NCBI GenBank assembly: GCA_017623935.1
Contig: JAGAOC010000061.1
Location: 1-32,675, forward strand
Reading direction: 5' to 3'
From: Agathobacter sp.
GTDB lineage: Bacteria; Bacillota; Clostridia; Lachnospirales; Lachnospiraceae
Length of the DNA stretch: 32,675 nucleotides
Shown here: positions 8,293 to 18,016 of the stretch, one piece after another
Numbering within the stretch: the stretch's first letter is position 1
How the letters are laid out: each line of letters starts with the position of its first letter
Translations under genes and position numbers: made by a program
The notes under the pieces: model-generated
What the model was told of the DNA's origin: nothing
Databases searched by the model: none
What the model saw: the letters and a program-made list of their open reading frames with translations, nothing else

Positions 8293-8817
8293 ATGCAAAT
8301 AGATTTAACCGATGTAATTTCATCTATTAATAAAGTAGTTGAGAAGGAAGTTTCTATAGAGATGTCTTCTTTTTCCTCCCGTTTAGGAGATTTCCCCATT
8401 CATAAGAAGTCACCGATAGTGCTACGAATTTCTAATGTGGAGAATCGGCAATTGTTGATTCAGGGTACAGTAGAGATGGAAGTGGGATTAGCCTGTGACA
8501 GATGTCTGAAAGAAGTTCCGACATCACTTCATTTTGACATTAACAAGGAACTAGAATTAAAAGACGGTTCTGCAGTGGATGAAGAAATGGAGGAAACTGA
8601 CTACCTGATTGGGTTTGAACTGGATGTAGATAAACTTGTCTACGCCGAAATTTTGGTGAACTGGCCGATGAAAGTTCTGTGCAAGGATGATTGCAAAGGA
8701 ATTTGTAAAGTCTGCGGGATGAACTTGAATAAGGGAGCCTGCGATTGCCAGAGAACAGAACTGGATCCAAGAATGGCAGCAATCCAAGATATATTTAACA
8801 AGTTTAAGGAGGTGTAA
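8293..8817 (+). CDS. yceD: YceD family (DUF177) protein
   Basis: 174 residues. YceD/DUF177 proteins are nearly always encoded just before rpmF, as here; in E. coli the protein affects 23S rRNA maturation, and its biochemical role is not settled. Seen: the domain pair LACDRCLKEV in the middle and a C-terminal Cys-rich end with CKDDCKGICKVCG and GACDC, which could bind a metal. Length matches the family. TAGGAG precedes ATG 8293. The last codons overlap the rpmF ribosome binding site (AAGGAGGTG, 8806-8814), so the two are co-transcribed. Confidence 0.9.
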   Translation: MQIDLTDVISSINKVVEKEVSIEMSSFSSRLGDFPIHKKSPIVLRISNVENRQLLIQGTVEMEVGLACDRCLKEVPTSLHFDINKELELKDGSAVDEEMEETDYLIGFELDVDKLVYAEILVNWPMKVLCKDDCKGICKVCGMNLNKGACDCQRTELDPRMAAIQDIFNKFKEV

Positions 8818-8821
8818 ACAA

Positions 8822-9001
8822 ATGTCAATTTGTCCAAAGAATAAATCTTCTAAGGGAAGAAGAGATAAGAGAAGAGCAAACTGGAAAATGTCTGCTCCAA
8901 CCTTAGTAAAATGCAGCAAATGTGGAGAATTAATGATGCCACATAGAGTTTGCAAGAACTGTGGATCTTACAATAAGAAAGAAATCATTCCACAGGATTA
9001 A
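8822..9001 (+). CDS. rpmF: 50S ribosomal protein L32 (zinc-ribbon form)
   Basis: 59-residue small gene starting at ATG 8822, 4 bases after the yceD stop, with AAGGAGGTG upstream. The protein begins with a basic segment (KSSKGRRDKRRANW) and carries the L32 zinc ribbon as two CxxC pairs (CSKCG and CKNCG), ending in NKKEIIPQD. It is the zinc-binding form rather than the C-minus paralogue. It is followed by a strong terminator that closes the yceD-rpmF unit. Confidence 0.96.
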   Translation: MSICPKNKSSKGRRDKRRANWKMSAPTLVKCSKCGELMMPHRVCKNCGSYNKKEIIPQD

Positions 9002-9040
9002 TTGAATGGTCCGAAAGGATTACAAAAGGTAATCTTAATG

Positions 9041-9084
9041 AGGGCATTTCTGCTTTGTTTTGAGGCGGAAATGCCCTTTCATTT
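9041..9084 (+). terminator. Intrinsic terminator after rpmF
   Basis: Long stem GGGCATTTCTGC with GCGGAAATGCCC (one mismatch), then a T-rich tail, 40 bases after the rpmF stop. Confidence 0.88.
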
Positions 9085-9116
9085 TTATTTATGCATACAA
9101 AAATTAAATTTATCAA

Positions 9117-9145
9117 TTGATTTATACATAGAGTTATAGTATATT
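9117..9145 (+). promoter_or_regulatory. Promoter of plsX
   Basis: TTGATT (9117-9122) and TATATT (9140-9145) with a 17-base spacer, between the rpmF terminator and the AAGGAGG site of plsX. Confidence 0.55.
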
Positions 9146-9173
9146 TGCTAGTAGGTGCATAAGGAGGTAAACT

Positions 9174-10196
9174 ATGCAGGATATTACAAAGGTAGTACTG
9201 GATGCCATGGGCGGAGACAATGCTCCGGCAGAAGTGGTAAAAGGTGCAGTAGATGCAGTTTCTTCCAGAGACGACATCAAAGTGATCCTGGTGGGACAGG
9301 AAGCGGTTGTTAAGGAAGATCTGGAAAAACATCAGTATCCAAAGGAACGAATCCAGGTGGTAGACGCACCAGAAGTAATTGAAATGGCAGAACCGCCGGT
9401 AGTTGCAATTCGCAAAAAAAAACAGTCATCAATCGTAGTTGGAATGAATATGGTTAAGAATAAGGAAGCAGATGCTTTCGTTTCTGCTGGAAGTTCCGGT
9501 GCGATCTTAGTTGGAGGACAGGTTATCGTAGGAAGGATCAAGGGGGTACAAAGACCACCATTAGCACCATTAATTCCTACAGAGACAGGCGTTTCTCTTT
9601 TGATTGACTGTGGAGCTAATGTTGACGCAAGAGCGGAACATTTACTTCAATTTGCTAAGATCGGCTCTATTTATATGGAGCACGTAGTCGGCATTAAGAA
9701 TCCAAAGGTTGCGATCGTGAACATCGGTACGGAAGAAGAGAAAGGAAATGCCCTGGTCAAAGAGACTTTCCCTCTGTTAAAAGAATGTAAAGACATTAAT
9801 TTTGTGGGAAGTATCGAAGCTAGAGAGATTCCAAAAGGCGGAGCAGATGTCATCGTTTGTGAAGCATTTACCGGTAATGTTATTTTGAAACTGTACGAAG
9901 GTTTAAGTTCCACACTGATCAGTGTCGTGAAAAAAGGACTTATGAGCACACTAAAGAGTAAGATAGGTGCTGCCCTTGCCCTTCCAGCACTGAAGAAGAC
10001 GTTAAAGAGTTTTGATGCTGCACAATATGGTGGAGCACCACTTCTGGGACTGAATGGACTGGTGGTCAAGACCCACGGAAGTTCAAAGTCTACAGAGATC
10101 ACAAATGCCATTTATCAGTGTGTTGCTTTTAAGCAGCAGGATATTAATGGTAAGATCAAAGAGAGAATAACAGACTCACAGTTAGAAGAAGAGTAG
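9174..10196 (+). CDS. plsX: Phosphate acyltransferase PlsX
   Basis: 340 residues. It converts acyl-ACP and phosphate to acyl-phosphate, the acyl donor for PlsY in phosphatidic acid synthesis; a peripheral membrane enzyme. Seen: [10 protein letters not shown] at the start, family-defining, then [44 protein letters not shown] and [22 protein letters not shown] (9161-9167) sits 6 bases before ATG 9174. It is 13 bases upstream of acpP, whose product carries its substrate. The fab genes often found between plsX and acpP in bacilli are absent here. Confidence 0.97.
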   Translation: MQDITKVVLDAMGGDNAPAEVVKGAVDAVSSRDDIKVILVGQEAVVKEDLEKHQYPKERIQVVDAPEVIEMAEPPVVAIRKKKQSSIVVGMNMVKNKEADAFVSAGSSGAILVGGQVIVGRIKGVQRPPLAPLIPTETGVSLLIDCGANVDARAEHLLQFAKIGSIYMEHVVGIKNPKVAIVNIGTEEEKGNALVKETFPLLKECKDINFVGSIEAREIPKGGADVIVCEAFTGNVILKLYEGLSSTLISVVKKGLMSTLKSKIGAALALPALKKTLKSFDAAQYGGAPLLGLNGLVVKTHGSSKSTEITNAIYQCVAFKQQDINGKIKERITDSQLEEE

Positions 10197-10209
10197 AAAG
10201 GAAATTGTT

Positions 10210-10440
10210 ATGGAATTTGAAAAGTTAAAGAAAATCATTGTTGAGGTTTTAAATGTTGATGCAAGCGAGATCAGTTTGGAAACTACTTTTATTGATGATC
10301 TTGGAGCAGATTCTTTAGATGTATTTCAGATTATTATGGGATTAGAGGAAGAATTTGATATCGAAATTCCTAACGAAGAAGCAGAGAAGATCGTAACTGT
10401 TGGAGATGCAGTAGAGCAGATTAAGAACGCATTGAACTAA
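10210..10440 (+). CDS. acpP: Acyl carrier protein
   Basis: 76-residue acidic protein carrying acyl chains on 4'-phosphopantetheine in fatty acid and phospholipid synthesis. The attachment site is Ser35 in LGADSLD, and helix II/III residues follow ([17 protein letters not shown]). AAAGGAAA lies just before ATG 10210. It is the second gene of the plsX transcript. A hairpin with a short T tract follows and may reduce read-through into rnc. Confidence 0.97.
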   Translation: MEFEKLKKIIVEVLNVDASEISLETTFIDDLGADSLDVFQIIMGLEEEFDIEIPNEEAEKIVTVGDAVEQIKNALN

Positions 10441-10464
10441 TTACCAGGTATGCGTGAAAACAAG

Positions 10465-10503
10465 GGCCTTGCGTATGGAATATTGCGCTAAGGCCTACTT
10501 TTA
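10465..10503 (+). terminator. Hairpin between acpP and rnc (terminator or attenuator)
   Basis: GGCCTTGCG pairs with CGC-T-AAGGCC (one bulged T), followed by TACTTTTAA, a weak U tract. It lies in the 84-base gap between acpP and rnc. Partial termination, which would make ACP more abundant than downstream products, is inference. Confidence 0.55.
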
Positions 10504-10524
10504 ATTAGAGAAAGGAGGAAAAAG

Positions 10525-11214
10525 ATGAAGAAATTAGAAGAATTTCAGGAAAAGATCGGCTATAAGTTTCAGGCGGAAGGATTGTTAAGACAGGCTCTTA
10601 CCCACAGTTCCTATGCCAATGAGAAACATATGAAGAAACATTCTGATAATGAGCGATTGGAATTTTTAGGGGATGCGGTGCTAGAATTGGTATCCAGCGA
10701 TTTTTTATACAAAAATTATCCGGATATCTCAGAAGGAGAACTGACCAAGAAAAGAGCCAGCATTGTCTGTGAGCCAACCTTAGCTTTATGTACAGAAGCG
10801 ATCCAGTTGGGAGATTATCTTTTTTTAGGAAAAGGAGAGGATCTAACAGGTGGGAGAACGAGAAAATCAATTTTATCTGACGCTTTAGAAGCAGTCATTG
10901 GAGCCATATTTTTAGATGGTGGTCTTGCTAATGCAAAAGAGTTTATTGATAAATATATTTTAACAGATATCGAGAAAAAGCAGCTCTTTTATGATAGCAA
11001 GACTATCCTGCAGGAAGTGGTGCAGGGAGAGCACGAGACATTGTCCTATCGATTGATCGACGAATCAGGACCGGATCACAATAAGAGTTTTACAGTGGAG
11101 GTGCTGATCGACGGTCAGGTTATCAGTACAGGAACAGGACCGACCAAGAAGGCGGCAGAACAGGAGGCAGCATACCGGGCCCTTCTGAAATTAAACAAAA
11201 ACCTGGGGGAATAA
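10525..11214 (+). CDS. rnc: Ribonuclease III
   Basis: 229 residues. Cleaves double-stranded RNA in rRNA processing and mRNA turnover. Seen: the signature NERLEFLGDAVLEL (about 42-55), the second catalytic region TRKSILSDALEAVIGAIFLDGG with the metal-binding Asp and Glu, then a C-terminal double-stranded RNA-binding domain (about 155-225) ending GTGPTKKAAEQEAAYRAL. AGGAGG precedes ATG 10525. The stop is 3 bases before the smc start, so the two are translated from one message, as in most Firmicutes. Confidence 0.97.
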   Translation: MKKLEEFQEKIGYKFQAEGLLRQALTHSSYANEKHMKKHSDNERLEFLGDAVLELVSSDFLYKNYPDISEGELTKKRASIVCEPTLALCTEAIQLGDYLFLGKGEDLTGGRTRKSILSDALEAVIGAIFLDGGLANAKEFIDKYILTDIEKKQLFYDSKTILQEVVQGEHETLSYRLIDESGPDHNKSFTVEVLIDGQVISTGTGPTKKAAEQEAAYRALLKLNKNLGE

Positions 11215-11217
11215 TTC

Positions 11218-14200
11218 ATGTATTTAAAAAGTTTAGAGGTACAGGGCTTTAAGTCCTTTGCCAATAAAATCGTATTTGACTTTCATAATGGTATCACAGG
11301 TATCGTAGGGCCGAATGGAAGTGGAAAAAGTAATGTTGCTGACGCCGTGCGCTGGGTATTAGGTGAACAGAGTGCAAAACAGCTTCGAGGAGCTTCCATG
11401 CAGGATGTTATCTTTGCAGGAACAGAGAATCGTAAGCCGTTAAGTTACGCTTATGTTGCCATAACCTTGGACAATTCTGACCACCAGCTGGCAATTGATT
11501 ATGAAGAAGTTACCATTGCCCGTCGTGTATATCGTTCTGGCGAGAGTGAATATTTGATCAATGGTACTGTGTGCCGTCTGAAAGAAGTTTCTGAGCTTTT
11601 CTATGACACCGGTATCGGTAAAGAAGGATATTCCATTATCGGACAGGGTCAGATCGATAAGATCTTAAGTGGAAAACCGGAAGAACGAAGAGAGCTTTTT
11701 GACGAAGCAGCAGGTATCGTAAAATATAAAAAGCGTAAAGCTGCAACGCAGAAGAAATTGGAAAGCGAACGGGAGAACCTGGTTCGAGTGAATGATATCC
11801 TTTCTGAGTTAGAGCGTCAGGTGGGACCGTTAGAGCGTCAGTCTGAGAAAGCAAAACTCTATTTAAAGAAAAAGGAAGAGTTAAAAGATTACGAAGTCAA
11901 TGTATTTTTATTAGAAGTAGAACGCATTGAGCAGCAGCAGAAGGAAGTAGAATCCAAATTCAAGATCGCTGATGCAGAATTAAAGGAAGCTACGGAAAGC
12001 TACGAGCGTACCAAAGCTGAATATGAGAAATTAGAGCAGGATATTGCAGATATGGATGAGAAGATCACTTCTATCCGGGAAAATATCAGCAATTCCAGCG
12101 TCATGAAAGAAAAATTAGAAAGCCAGATCCGGGTCTTAACAGAACAGATCCATACGGCAGAGACTACGGACGAGCATTTACAGGGACGTTTGGATGCCAT
12201 CGAAACAGAGAAAAAAGAGCGTTTCAATTCCAGAACCCAGTATGAAGGAAAGCGGGCTTTCTATGATGAGCAGTTAGGGGAAGTTGCCCAGAGACAGAAA
12301 GAGGCAGAAGAAGAGTTAGCCCTTATTCAGCAGGAAATTGCAAAATGTAACGAAGGCATTGAGCGGGGACAGAAGGAAGTGATCGACCTTTTGAATAAGA
12401 AGATCGAAACAGAGTCCCAGCAGCAACGTTACGATGCTATGTTAGAGCAGATGAACATTCGTAAGAGCCAGCTAACTCAGCGACTTTTACAGAGAAAGTC
12501 GGAAGAAGGGGATCTGCAGGGCATTTTAGAAGAGTCCAAGAAGAATTTTGAGGCAGTCAACGAGAAACTGACCCAGTTAAAGGATCAGGAAAAAGAACTG
12601 ATCAAAAAGGCTCAGGATTGGAAAGTCAAAAACCGGGAAAATGAGCGGAAATTTGAAGAGACCCAGAGTTCTTACCATAAGCAGAGATCTCGTCTGGAGT
12701 CCTTGAAAAATATTGCAGAGCGCTATGATGGATATGGTAACAGTATTCGTAAGGTCATGGAGCAGAAATCCCAGAATCCGGGACTTCTTGGCGTTGTATC
12801 AGATCTGATACAGGTAGAGAAACGTTATGAGACTGCTATTGAGACCGCATTAGGTGGAAATATCCAGAATATCGTAACAGAGGATGAGAAGACCGCTAAG
12901 AAGATGATCGGTTTCTTAAAAGAGAATCGTTTGGGACGAGCTACCTTCCTTCCACTTACCAGTGTAAGTGCCAAGAGCAATCCTAAGAATGAAGAGGCTT
13001 TAGAAGAAGAGGGAATCATTGATCTTGCCAGCCGTTTGGTAAGCTGTGACTCCAAGTATGATGAAGTGGTAGCTTATTTATTAGGCAGAGTCATTGTTGC
13101 GGAAAATATTGATTATGCCTTAGCTTTAGCGAAAAAATATCGTTATTCTTTACATATCGTAACTTTAGAAGGAGAGTATTTAAGCCCAGGTGGTTCCATG
13201 ACCGGTGGTGCTTTTAAGAATTCCTCCAACCTTTTGGCGAGAAACAGAGAGATTGAAGAGTTAGAGAAGAAAGTTACCGCTCTTTCCAATGAGATGGAGA
13301 ACATCAAACAGCGGAAAGAGGATATCTTAACTGCTATTGCATTGAATGAAGATGAGTTAGAAGAAGTAAAAGAAGCTTTACAGCAGCAGTACATTGTGCA
13401 GAACACTGCTAAGATGAATTACGACAGAGCATTGCAACAGCAGAAAGAAAGCGAGAATGTATACGCAGGTCTGAAAAATGAAAGTGCTCAGATGGATGAG
13501 CAGATCACAGATATTCAGGGTAAAAAAGAGCAGATCAAGCAGCAGATCGCAGAGGCGGCTCTACGAGAAGAAGAGATTGGAAAAGAAAGCAAAGAATTTT
13601 CCAAGATCTTAGAAGAGCAGAGCAGATTAGAAGAATCTGCCGCATCCAAGGTATCTAAGATCCAGTTAGAGGCTGCAGGAATTGAACAGAATGTAGGATT
13701 TATCTTAGAGAACTTGAGCCGTTTGGATAGCGAGATCCAGAAGTTCGAGTCCGAACAGCAGGAACTGATCGAAAATGCAAAGCATGCCAAAGAAGATGTG
13801 GCAAAGAAACAGCAGGATATCGAGGAGATCAAGAAGACCATTGCTTCTTCTGATGAGGGCTTTAGTAAATTAGACGAAGAGTTAAAGGAAAGCCTTAAGA
13901 AAAAAGAAGCTATGTCCTCGGATTATAAGGGATTTTTCCAGAAGCGTGAAGAAATCTCAGAGCGGATGGGAGCATTGGACAAAGAGATCTTTCGTCTGAA
14001 TTCCCAGCGGGAAAAATTAAAAGATGCAGACGAATATCAGACCAATTATATGTGGACGGAATACGAGTTGACACCTCATGCAGCATTAGAATTGCGAAAT
14101 GAAGCTTACGAAGATCTGGGAGCTTTAAAGAAACTGACTTCTGAGATCAAAGATGAGATCCGTCATTTGGGAGATGTTAATGTTAATGCTATCGAAGAGT

Positions 14201-14778
14201 ATAAGGAAGTTTCTGAACGATATAATTTCTTAAAGACTCAGCATGATGATCTGATCGAAGCTGAACAGACTCTTATGGGTATCATTGAAGAACTGGATAC
14301 CGGTATGAGAAATCAGTTTACGGAGAAGTTTGCAGAGATCCAGAGAGAATTCGATTCTTCTTTCCGTCAGCTTTTCGGAGGCGGACATGGAACTTTGGAA
14401 CTGGTAGAAGACGAGGATATCTTAGAATGTGGAATCCGCATTATCGCCCAGCCACCAGGAAAGAAACTGCAGAACATGATGCAGCTCTCCGGTGGAGAAA
14501 AGGCACTGACAGCCATTGCGCTGTTATTTGCGATCCAGTCCTTAAAACCATCTCCATTCTGTCTCTTAGACGAAATCGAGGCGGCGTTAGATGACTCTAA
14601 CGTAAGCCGCTATGCGAAATACTTAAAGAAATTGACAGAGAATACCCAGTTTATCGTTATTACCCACCGAAGAGGTACTATGGCAGAGACTGACCGTCTT
14701 TACGGTATTACCATGCAGGAGAAGGGTGTATCTACTCTGGTTTCTGTTAATCTGATCGAAAATGATCTCACAGAGTAA
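11218..14778 (+). CDS. smc: Chromosome segregation ATPase SMC
   Basis: 1186 residues, the usual length. It forms the condensin ring with ScpA/ScpB (not in the window) and compacts and segregates the chromosome. Seen: Walker A GPNGSGKS at 31-38; a coiled-coil arm (about 165-500) rich in Glu, Lys and Gln; the hinge (about 515-670, from [10 protein letters not shown] to [10 protein letters not shown]); the returning coiled coil (about 680-1020); and the C-terminal head with the ABC signature LSGGEKAL near 1090 and Walker [19 protein letters not shown] overlaps the end of rnc and serves ATG 11218. ftsY follows 10 bases after the smc stop. Confidence 0.98.
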   Translation: MYLKSLEVQGFKSFANKIVFDFHNGITGIVGPNGSGKSNVADAVRWVLGEQSAKQLRGASMQDVIFAGTENRKPLSYAYVAITLDNSDHQLAIDYEEVTIARRVYRSGESEYLINGTVCRLKEVSELFYDTGIGKEGYSIIGQGQIDKILSGKPEERRELFDEAAGIVKYKKRKAATQKKLESERENLVRVNDILSELERQVGPLERQSEKAKLYLKKKEELKDYEVNVFLLEVERIEQQQKEVESKFKIADAELKEATESYERTKAEYEKLEQDIADMDEKITSIRENISNSSVMKEKLESQIRVLTEQIHTAETTDEHLQGRLDAIETEKKERFNSRTQYEGKRAFYDEQLGEVAQRQKEAEEELALIQQEIAKCNEGIERGQKEVIDLLNKKIETESQQQRYDAMLEQMNIRKSQLTQRLLQRKSEEGDLQGILEESKKNFEAVNEKLTQLKDQEKELIKKAQDWKVKNRENERKFEETQSSYHKQRSRLESLKNIAERYDGYGNSIRKVMEQKSQNPGLLGVVSDLIQVEKRYETAIETALGGNIQNIVTEDEKTAKKMIGFLKENRLGRATFLPLTSVSAKSNPKNEEALEEEGIIDLASRLVSCDSKYDEVVAYLLGRVIVAENIDYALALAKKYRYSLHIVTLEGEYLSPGGSMTGGAFKNSSNLLARNREIEELEKKVTALSNEMENIKQRKEDILTAIALNEDELEEVKEALQQQYIVQNTAKMNYDRALQQQKESENVYAGLKNESAQMDEQITDIQGKKEQIKQQIAEAALREEEIGKESKEFSKILEEQSRLEESAASKVSKIQLEAAGIEQNVGFILENLSRLDSEIQKFESEQQELIENAKHAKEDVAKKQQDIEEIKKTIASSDEGFSKLDEELKESLKKKEAMSSDYKGFFQKREEISERMGALDKEIFRLNSQREKLKDADEYQTNYMWTEYELTPHAALELRNEAYEDLGALKKLTSEIKDEIRHLGDVNVNAIEEYKEVSERYNFLKTQHDDLIEAEQTLMGIIEELDTGMRNQFTEKFAEIQREFDSSFRQLFGGGHGTLELVEDEDILECGIRIIAQPPGKKLQNMMQLSGGEKALTAIALLFAIQSLKPSPFCLLDEIEAALDDSNVSRYAKYLKKLTENTQFIVITHRRGTMAETDRLYGITMQEKGVSTLVSVNLIENDLTE

Positions 14779-14788
14779 AGGAGTTTTC

Positions 14789-15745
14789 ATGAGCGAAGAA
14801 GTAAAAGAGAAAAAAGGCTTTTTTAATAAACTGGTAGAGGGACTGACCAAGACCAGAAATAATATCGTATCCGGCATTGATGCTATTTTCAGCGGATTTT
14901 CTAAGATTGACGAGGATTTTTACGAGGAATTAGAAGAGATCCTCATTATGGGAGATCTGGGGGTAAAAGCCACAGAAGAGATCTTAGATTCTCTGCGTCA
15001 GAAAGTAAAAGAGCAGCACATCAAGGATCCGGCTGAATGTAAGCAGCTTTTGATCGATAGTATCAAAGAGCAGATGCAAGTAGAAAATACAGCCTATCGT
15101 TTTGAAGAAGTAACTTCCGTGGTACTCGTTATTGGAGTTAACGGCGTGGGAAAAACGACTACCGTCGGAAAACTCGCTGGAAAGTTAAAGAGCCAGGGCA
15201 AGAAAGTGGTAATTGCCGGAGCGGATACTTTCCGTGCAGCTGCAGGAGACTAGCTTCAGGAATGGGCGAACCGTTCCAATGTAACCATGATCGGTGGAAC
15301 AGAAGGGGCAGACCCAGGTTCTGTAGTATTTGACGCAACCGCTGCTGCAAAAGCCAGAAATGCGGATGTACTCTTAGTGGATACTGCGGGACGTCTTCAC
15401 AATAAAAAGAACCTGATGAACGAGTTGGGCAAGATCAATAAGATCATTGATAGAGAATATCCTGACGCTCATAGAGAGACCTTAGTTGTCTTAGACGCTA
15501 CTACAGGGCAGAACGCTTTAGTACAGGCGAAGGAATTCTCAGAAGTAGCCAAGATCACAGGTATTGTTCTGACTAAGATGGACGGAACTGCCAAGGGTGG
15601 TATTGCAGTGGCGATCCAGTCTGAGCTCTCTGTTCCGGTAAAATATATCGGCGTGGGCGAGACCATTGACGACTTACAGAAATTTGACGCAGATGAGTTC
15701 GTAAATGCTTTGTTTGATGTGAAAGAAGACAAGGAAGAGGAATAA
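14789..15745 (+). pseudogene. ftsY: SRP receptor GTPase FtsY, interrupted by one in-frame TAG
   Basis: FtsY is the membrane-associated receptor that docks SRP-ribosome complexes at the translocon. Start ATG 14789, with AAAGGAG at 14777-14783. Without the internal stop the frame encodes 318 residues with a short acidic N-terminus, N domain, G1 GVNGVGKTT (116-124), G2 DTFRAAA (147-152), DTAGR and G4 TKMDG, ending in an acidic tail. Codon 155 (15251-15253) is TAG. The family reads RAAA-x-x-QL here and LQEWANRS follows in frame, so the expected codon is CAG: one C-to-T change. Termination would leave the N domain and P-loop but none of the later G motifs; the downstream ATG 15287 has no ribosome binding site. 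Because FtsY is usually essential, an assembly error, readthrough or a recent mutation are all possible. TAG is a normal stop elsewhere in the window. Confidence 0.9.
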
Positions 15746-15772
15746 AAATAGACAAGAAAGAAGGAATGAAAT

Positions 15773-16984
15773 ATGCTGACACTTGACAAGTTTGAGGAAG
15801 CAAGTGAAAAAGTAAAAGAAGTGACCCTGGAGACCAAACTGGTATACAGCGATTTTTTAAGTGAGAAAACTGGAAATAAGGTTTATTTAAAACCAGAAAA
15901 TATGCAGTTTACAGGGGCGTATAAACTACGTGGAGCATATTACAAGATCAGTACATTAACAGATGAGGAACGGTCAAGAGGTTTGATCACTGCTTCCGCA
16001 GGAAATCATGCCCAGGGTGTGGCATACGCCGCAAAATGCTATGGCTGCAAGGCAGTTATCGTTATGCCTACTACCACTCCTCTGATCAAAGTAAACCGCA
16101 CCAAGAGCTATGGCGCAGAAGTTGTTCTCTATGGTGATGTATATGATGAAGCCTGTGCAAAGGCTTTAGAACTGGCAGAGGAAAAAGGATATACTTTTAT
16201 CCATCCATTTGATGATCTGGCAGTAGCAACCGGACAGGGATCCATTGCAATGGAGATCTTCAAAGAGCTTCCATTAGTAGAATATATCCTCGTTCCGATC
16301 GGAGGAGGCGGACTGGCTACGGGAGTCTCCACTCTGGCAAAATTATTAAATCCAAAGATCAAAGTGATCGGTGTAGAACCGGCAGGAGCTGCTTGTATGC
16401 AGGCTTCTTTTGCAGCAGGTAAAGTAACAACACTTCCGGGAGTTAATACGATTGCAGATGGTACTGCAGTAAAGACACCGGGAAGCAATATTTTCCCATA
16501 CATCCAGAAAAATCTGGACGATATCATTACAGTAGAAGATGATGAATTGATCGTTGCTTTCCTGGATATGGTAGAAAATCATAAGATGGTAGTAGAAAAC
16601 TCCGGACTTTTGACCGTAGCTGCTTTAAATCATCTGGATATTCAGGACAAACGGGTAGTATCCATCTTAAGTGGTGGAAATATGGATATTATCACCATGT
16701 CTTCCGTGGTACAGCAGGGACTTATTTTCAGAGATCGTATTTTTACCGTATCTGTACTTTTGCCGGATAAGCCAGGAGAGCTTTCCAAAGTATCCGACAT
16801 TATTGCAAAAGAGCAGGGGAATGTAATCAAGTTAGAGCACAACCAGTTCGTAAGCACTAACCGTAATATGGCAGTGGAACTGCGTATCACTCTGGAGACT
16901 TTTGGTACAGAGCATAAGAAGAAGATCTTAAAGACTTTAGAAGATACAGGATACAAACCAAAACAGGTTCGCACTATGATCTAG
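15773..16984 (+). CDS. ilvA: Threonine ammonia-lyase (threonine dehydratase)
   Basis: 403 residues. A PLP enzyme converting threonine to 2-oxobutanoate and ammonia, feeding isoleucine synthesis or threonine catabolism. Seen: the PLP lysine Lys51 in TGAYKLRGA, the loop SAGNHAQGVA, the phosphate-binding GGGGLATGVS, and a single C-terminal ACT-like domain (about 325-403, from FTVSVLLPDKPGEL). Length and the single ACT domain fit the shorter IlvA/TdcB form, so the biosynthetic versus catabolic role is open. AAGGAATG precedes ATG 15773, 27 bases after ftsY, suggesting shared transcription without an obvious functional link. Confidence 0.93.
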   Translation: MLTLDKFEEASEKVKEVTLETKLVYSDFLSEKTGNKVYLKPENMQFTGAYKLRGAYYKISTLTDEERSRGLITASAGNHAQGVAYAAKCYGCKAVIVMPTTTPLIKVNRTKSYGAEVVLYGDVYDEACAKALELAEEKGYTFIHPFDDLAVATGQGSIAMEIFKELPLVEYILVPIGGGGLATGVSTLAKLLNPKIKVIGVEPAGAACMQASFAAGKVTTLPGVNTIADGTAVKTPGSNIFPYIQKNLDDIITVEDDELIVAFLDMVENHKMVVENSGLLTVAALNHLDIQDKRVVSILSGGNMDIITMSSVVQQGLIFRDRIFTVSVLLPDKPGELSKVSDIIAKEQGNVIKLEHNQFVSTNRNMAVELRITLETFGTEHKKKILKTLEDTGYKPKQVRTMI

Positions 16985-16996
16985 GGGGAAAAACAC

Positions 16997-17896
16997 ATGG
17001 AATCAATGAAAGATTATGAAAAAGAATTAGAAAGATCTTTCCGGACAATTGGAGAAGGGGACATTATCTCAGGAACTGTCATTGCAGTCAGCGAAGAAGA
17101 GGTAATGCTGGATCTGAATTATTATACTCAGGGTATTATCAAAGCTGAGAACTTAAGCAATGATCCGGATTTTCTCATTACAGAGCAGGTAAAGATCGGG
17201 GATCAGATCGAAGCAACTGTGATCCGTAAGGATGATGGCAATGGAAATATCGAACTTTCCAGAAAAGAAGCCAACGATGTGCTTGCCTGGGAAAAATTAC
17301 AGGAAATGTTAGAACAGGAGACCATCGTTTCTGTTCGTATCAAAGAAAGTGTTCCAAGTGGTGTAGTGACTTATCTGGAAGGAATCCGGGCATTTATTCC
17401 GGCTTCCCAGATCTGCAGCGATTACGTGGAAGATACCGATGCTTGGATTGGAAAACAGATCGATGTAAAAGTCATTACTGTGGATAAAGATAAGACAAAA
17501 TTAGTTTTATCTGGAAAAGCTGTTGCCAGAGAACGGGAAGAAGAAGCTAGAAATTATAGGATCTCCATGTTAGTGCCAGGCACTGTCATGGAAGGAACCA
17601 TTGAGCAGATCAAGCCTTATGGTGCATTTGTCAGCCTTGACAACGGCATCAGCGGCCTGGTTCACATTTCACAGATCTGCCAGAAGCGCATTTCATCTCC
17701 GAACGAAGTGGTAAAAGAAGGCCAGAAGGTAAAAGTTAAGATCTTAAATACCAATGACAACAAAGTAAGCCTTAGCATGAAAGCTTTAGAAGAGGAAATG
17801 ATCGACACAGAGGAAGTAGAAGAAGTGGAAGAATACATTTCCAATGAAACTGCAGGAACCAGCCTTGGGGATCTGCTGGCGAAGTTTAAGCTGTAG
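16997..17896 (+). CDS. S1-domain RNA-binding protein (ribosomal protein S1-like)
   Basis: 299 residues with three S1 modules: about 17-88 (IISGTVIAVSEEEVMLDLNY), about 105-175 (a diverged copy with GIRAFIPASQI and LVLSGKA), and about 190-262, the best match (VMEGTIEQIKPYGAFVSLDN, GLVHISQI, KVSLSMKA). An acidic C-terminal tail follows. Such RpsA-like proteins in Clostridia bind mRNA or ribosomes, but the exact role is not established. It is shorter than E. coli S1 (six modules). AGGGGGAAAA precedes ATG 16997. It ends in a strong terminator, probably closing the rnc-to-S1 unit. Confidence 0.88.
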   Translation: MESMKDYEKELERSFRTIGEGDIISGTVIAVSEEEVMLDLNYYTQGIIKAENLSNDPDFLITEQVKIGDQIEATVIRKDDGNGNIELSRKEANDVLAWEKLQEMLEQETIVSVRIKESVPSGVVTYLEGIRAFIPASQICSDYVEDTDAWIGKQIDVKVITVDKDKTKLVLSGKAVAREREEEARNYRISMLVPGTVMEGTIEQIKPYGAFVSLDNGISGLVHISQICQKRISSPNEVVKEGQKVKVKILNTNDNKVSLSMKALEEEMIDTEEVEEVEEYISNETAGTSLGDLLAKFKL

Positions 17897-17945
17897 ATAT
17901 CCTTAATAAGCAGATGGATCGACAATATACATATTGAGGTAAGGG

Positions 17946-17986
17946 AAAGGGCTGCCGCACTAATTTAGTGCGACAGCCCCTTTATA
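17946..17986 (+). terminator. Intrinsic terminator after the S1-domain gene
   Basis: GGGCTG-C-CGCACTA pairs with TAGTGCG-A-CAGCCC around a 3-base loop, then CCTTT. The strong stem could also end minus-strand transcription from the Rpn pseudogene, although the minus-strand tail is less T-rich. Confidence 0.8.
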
Positions 17987-18016
17987 ATAGTGCGCATGAT
18001 GGCGCATTTGAGTGAA

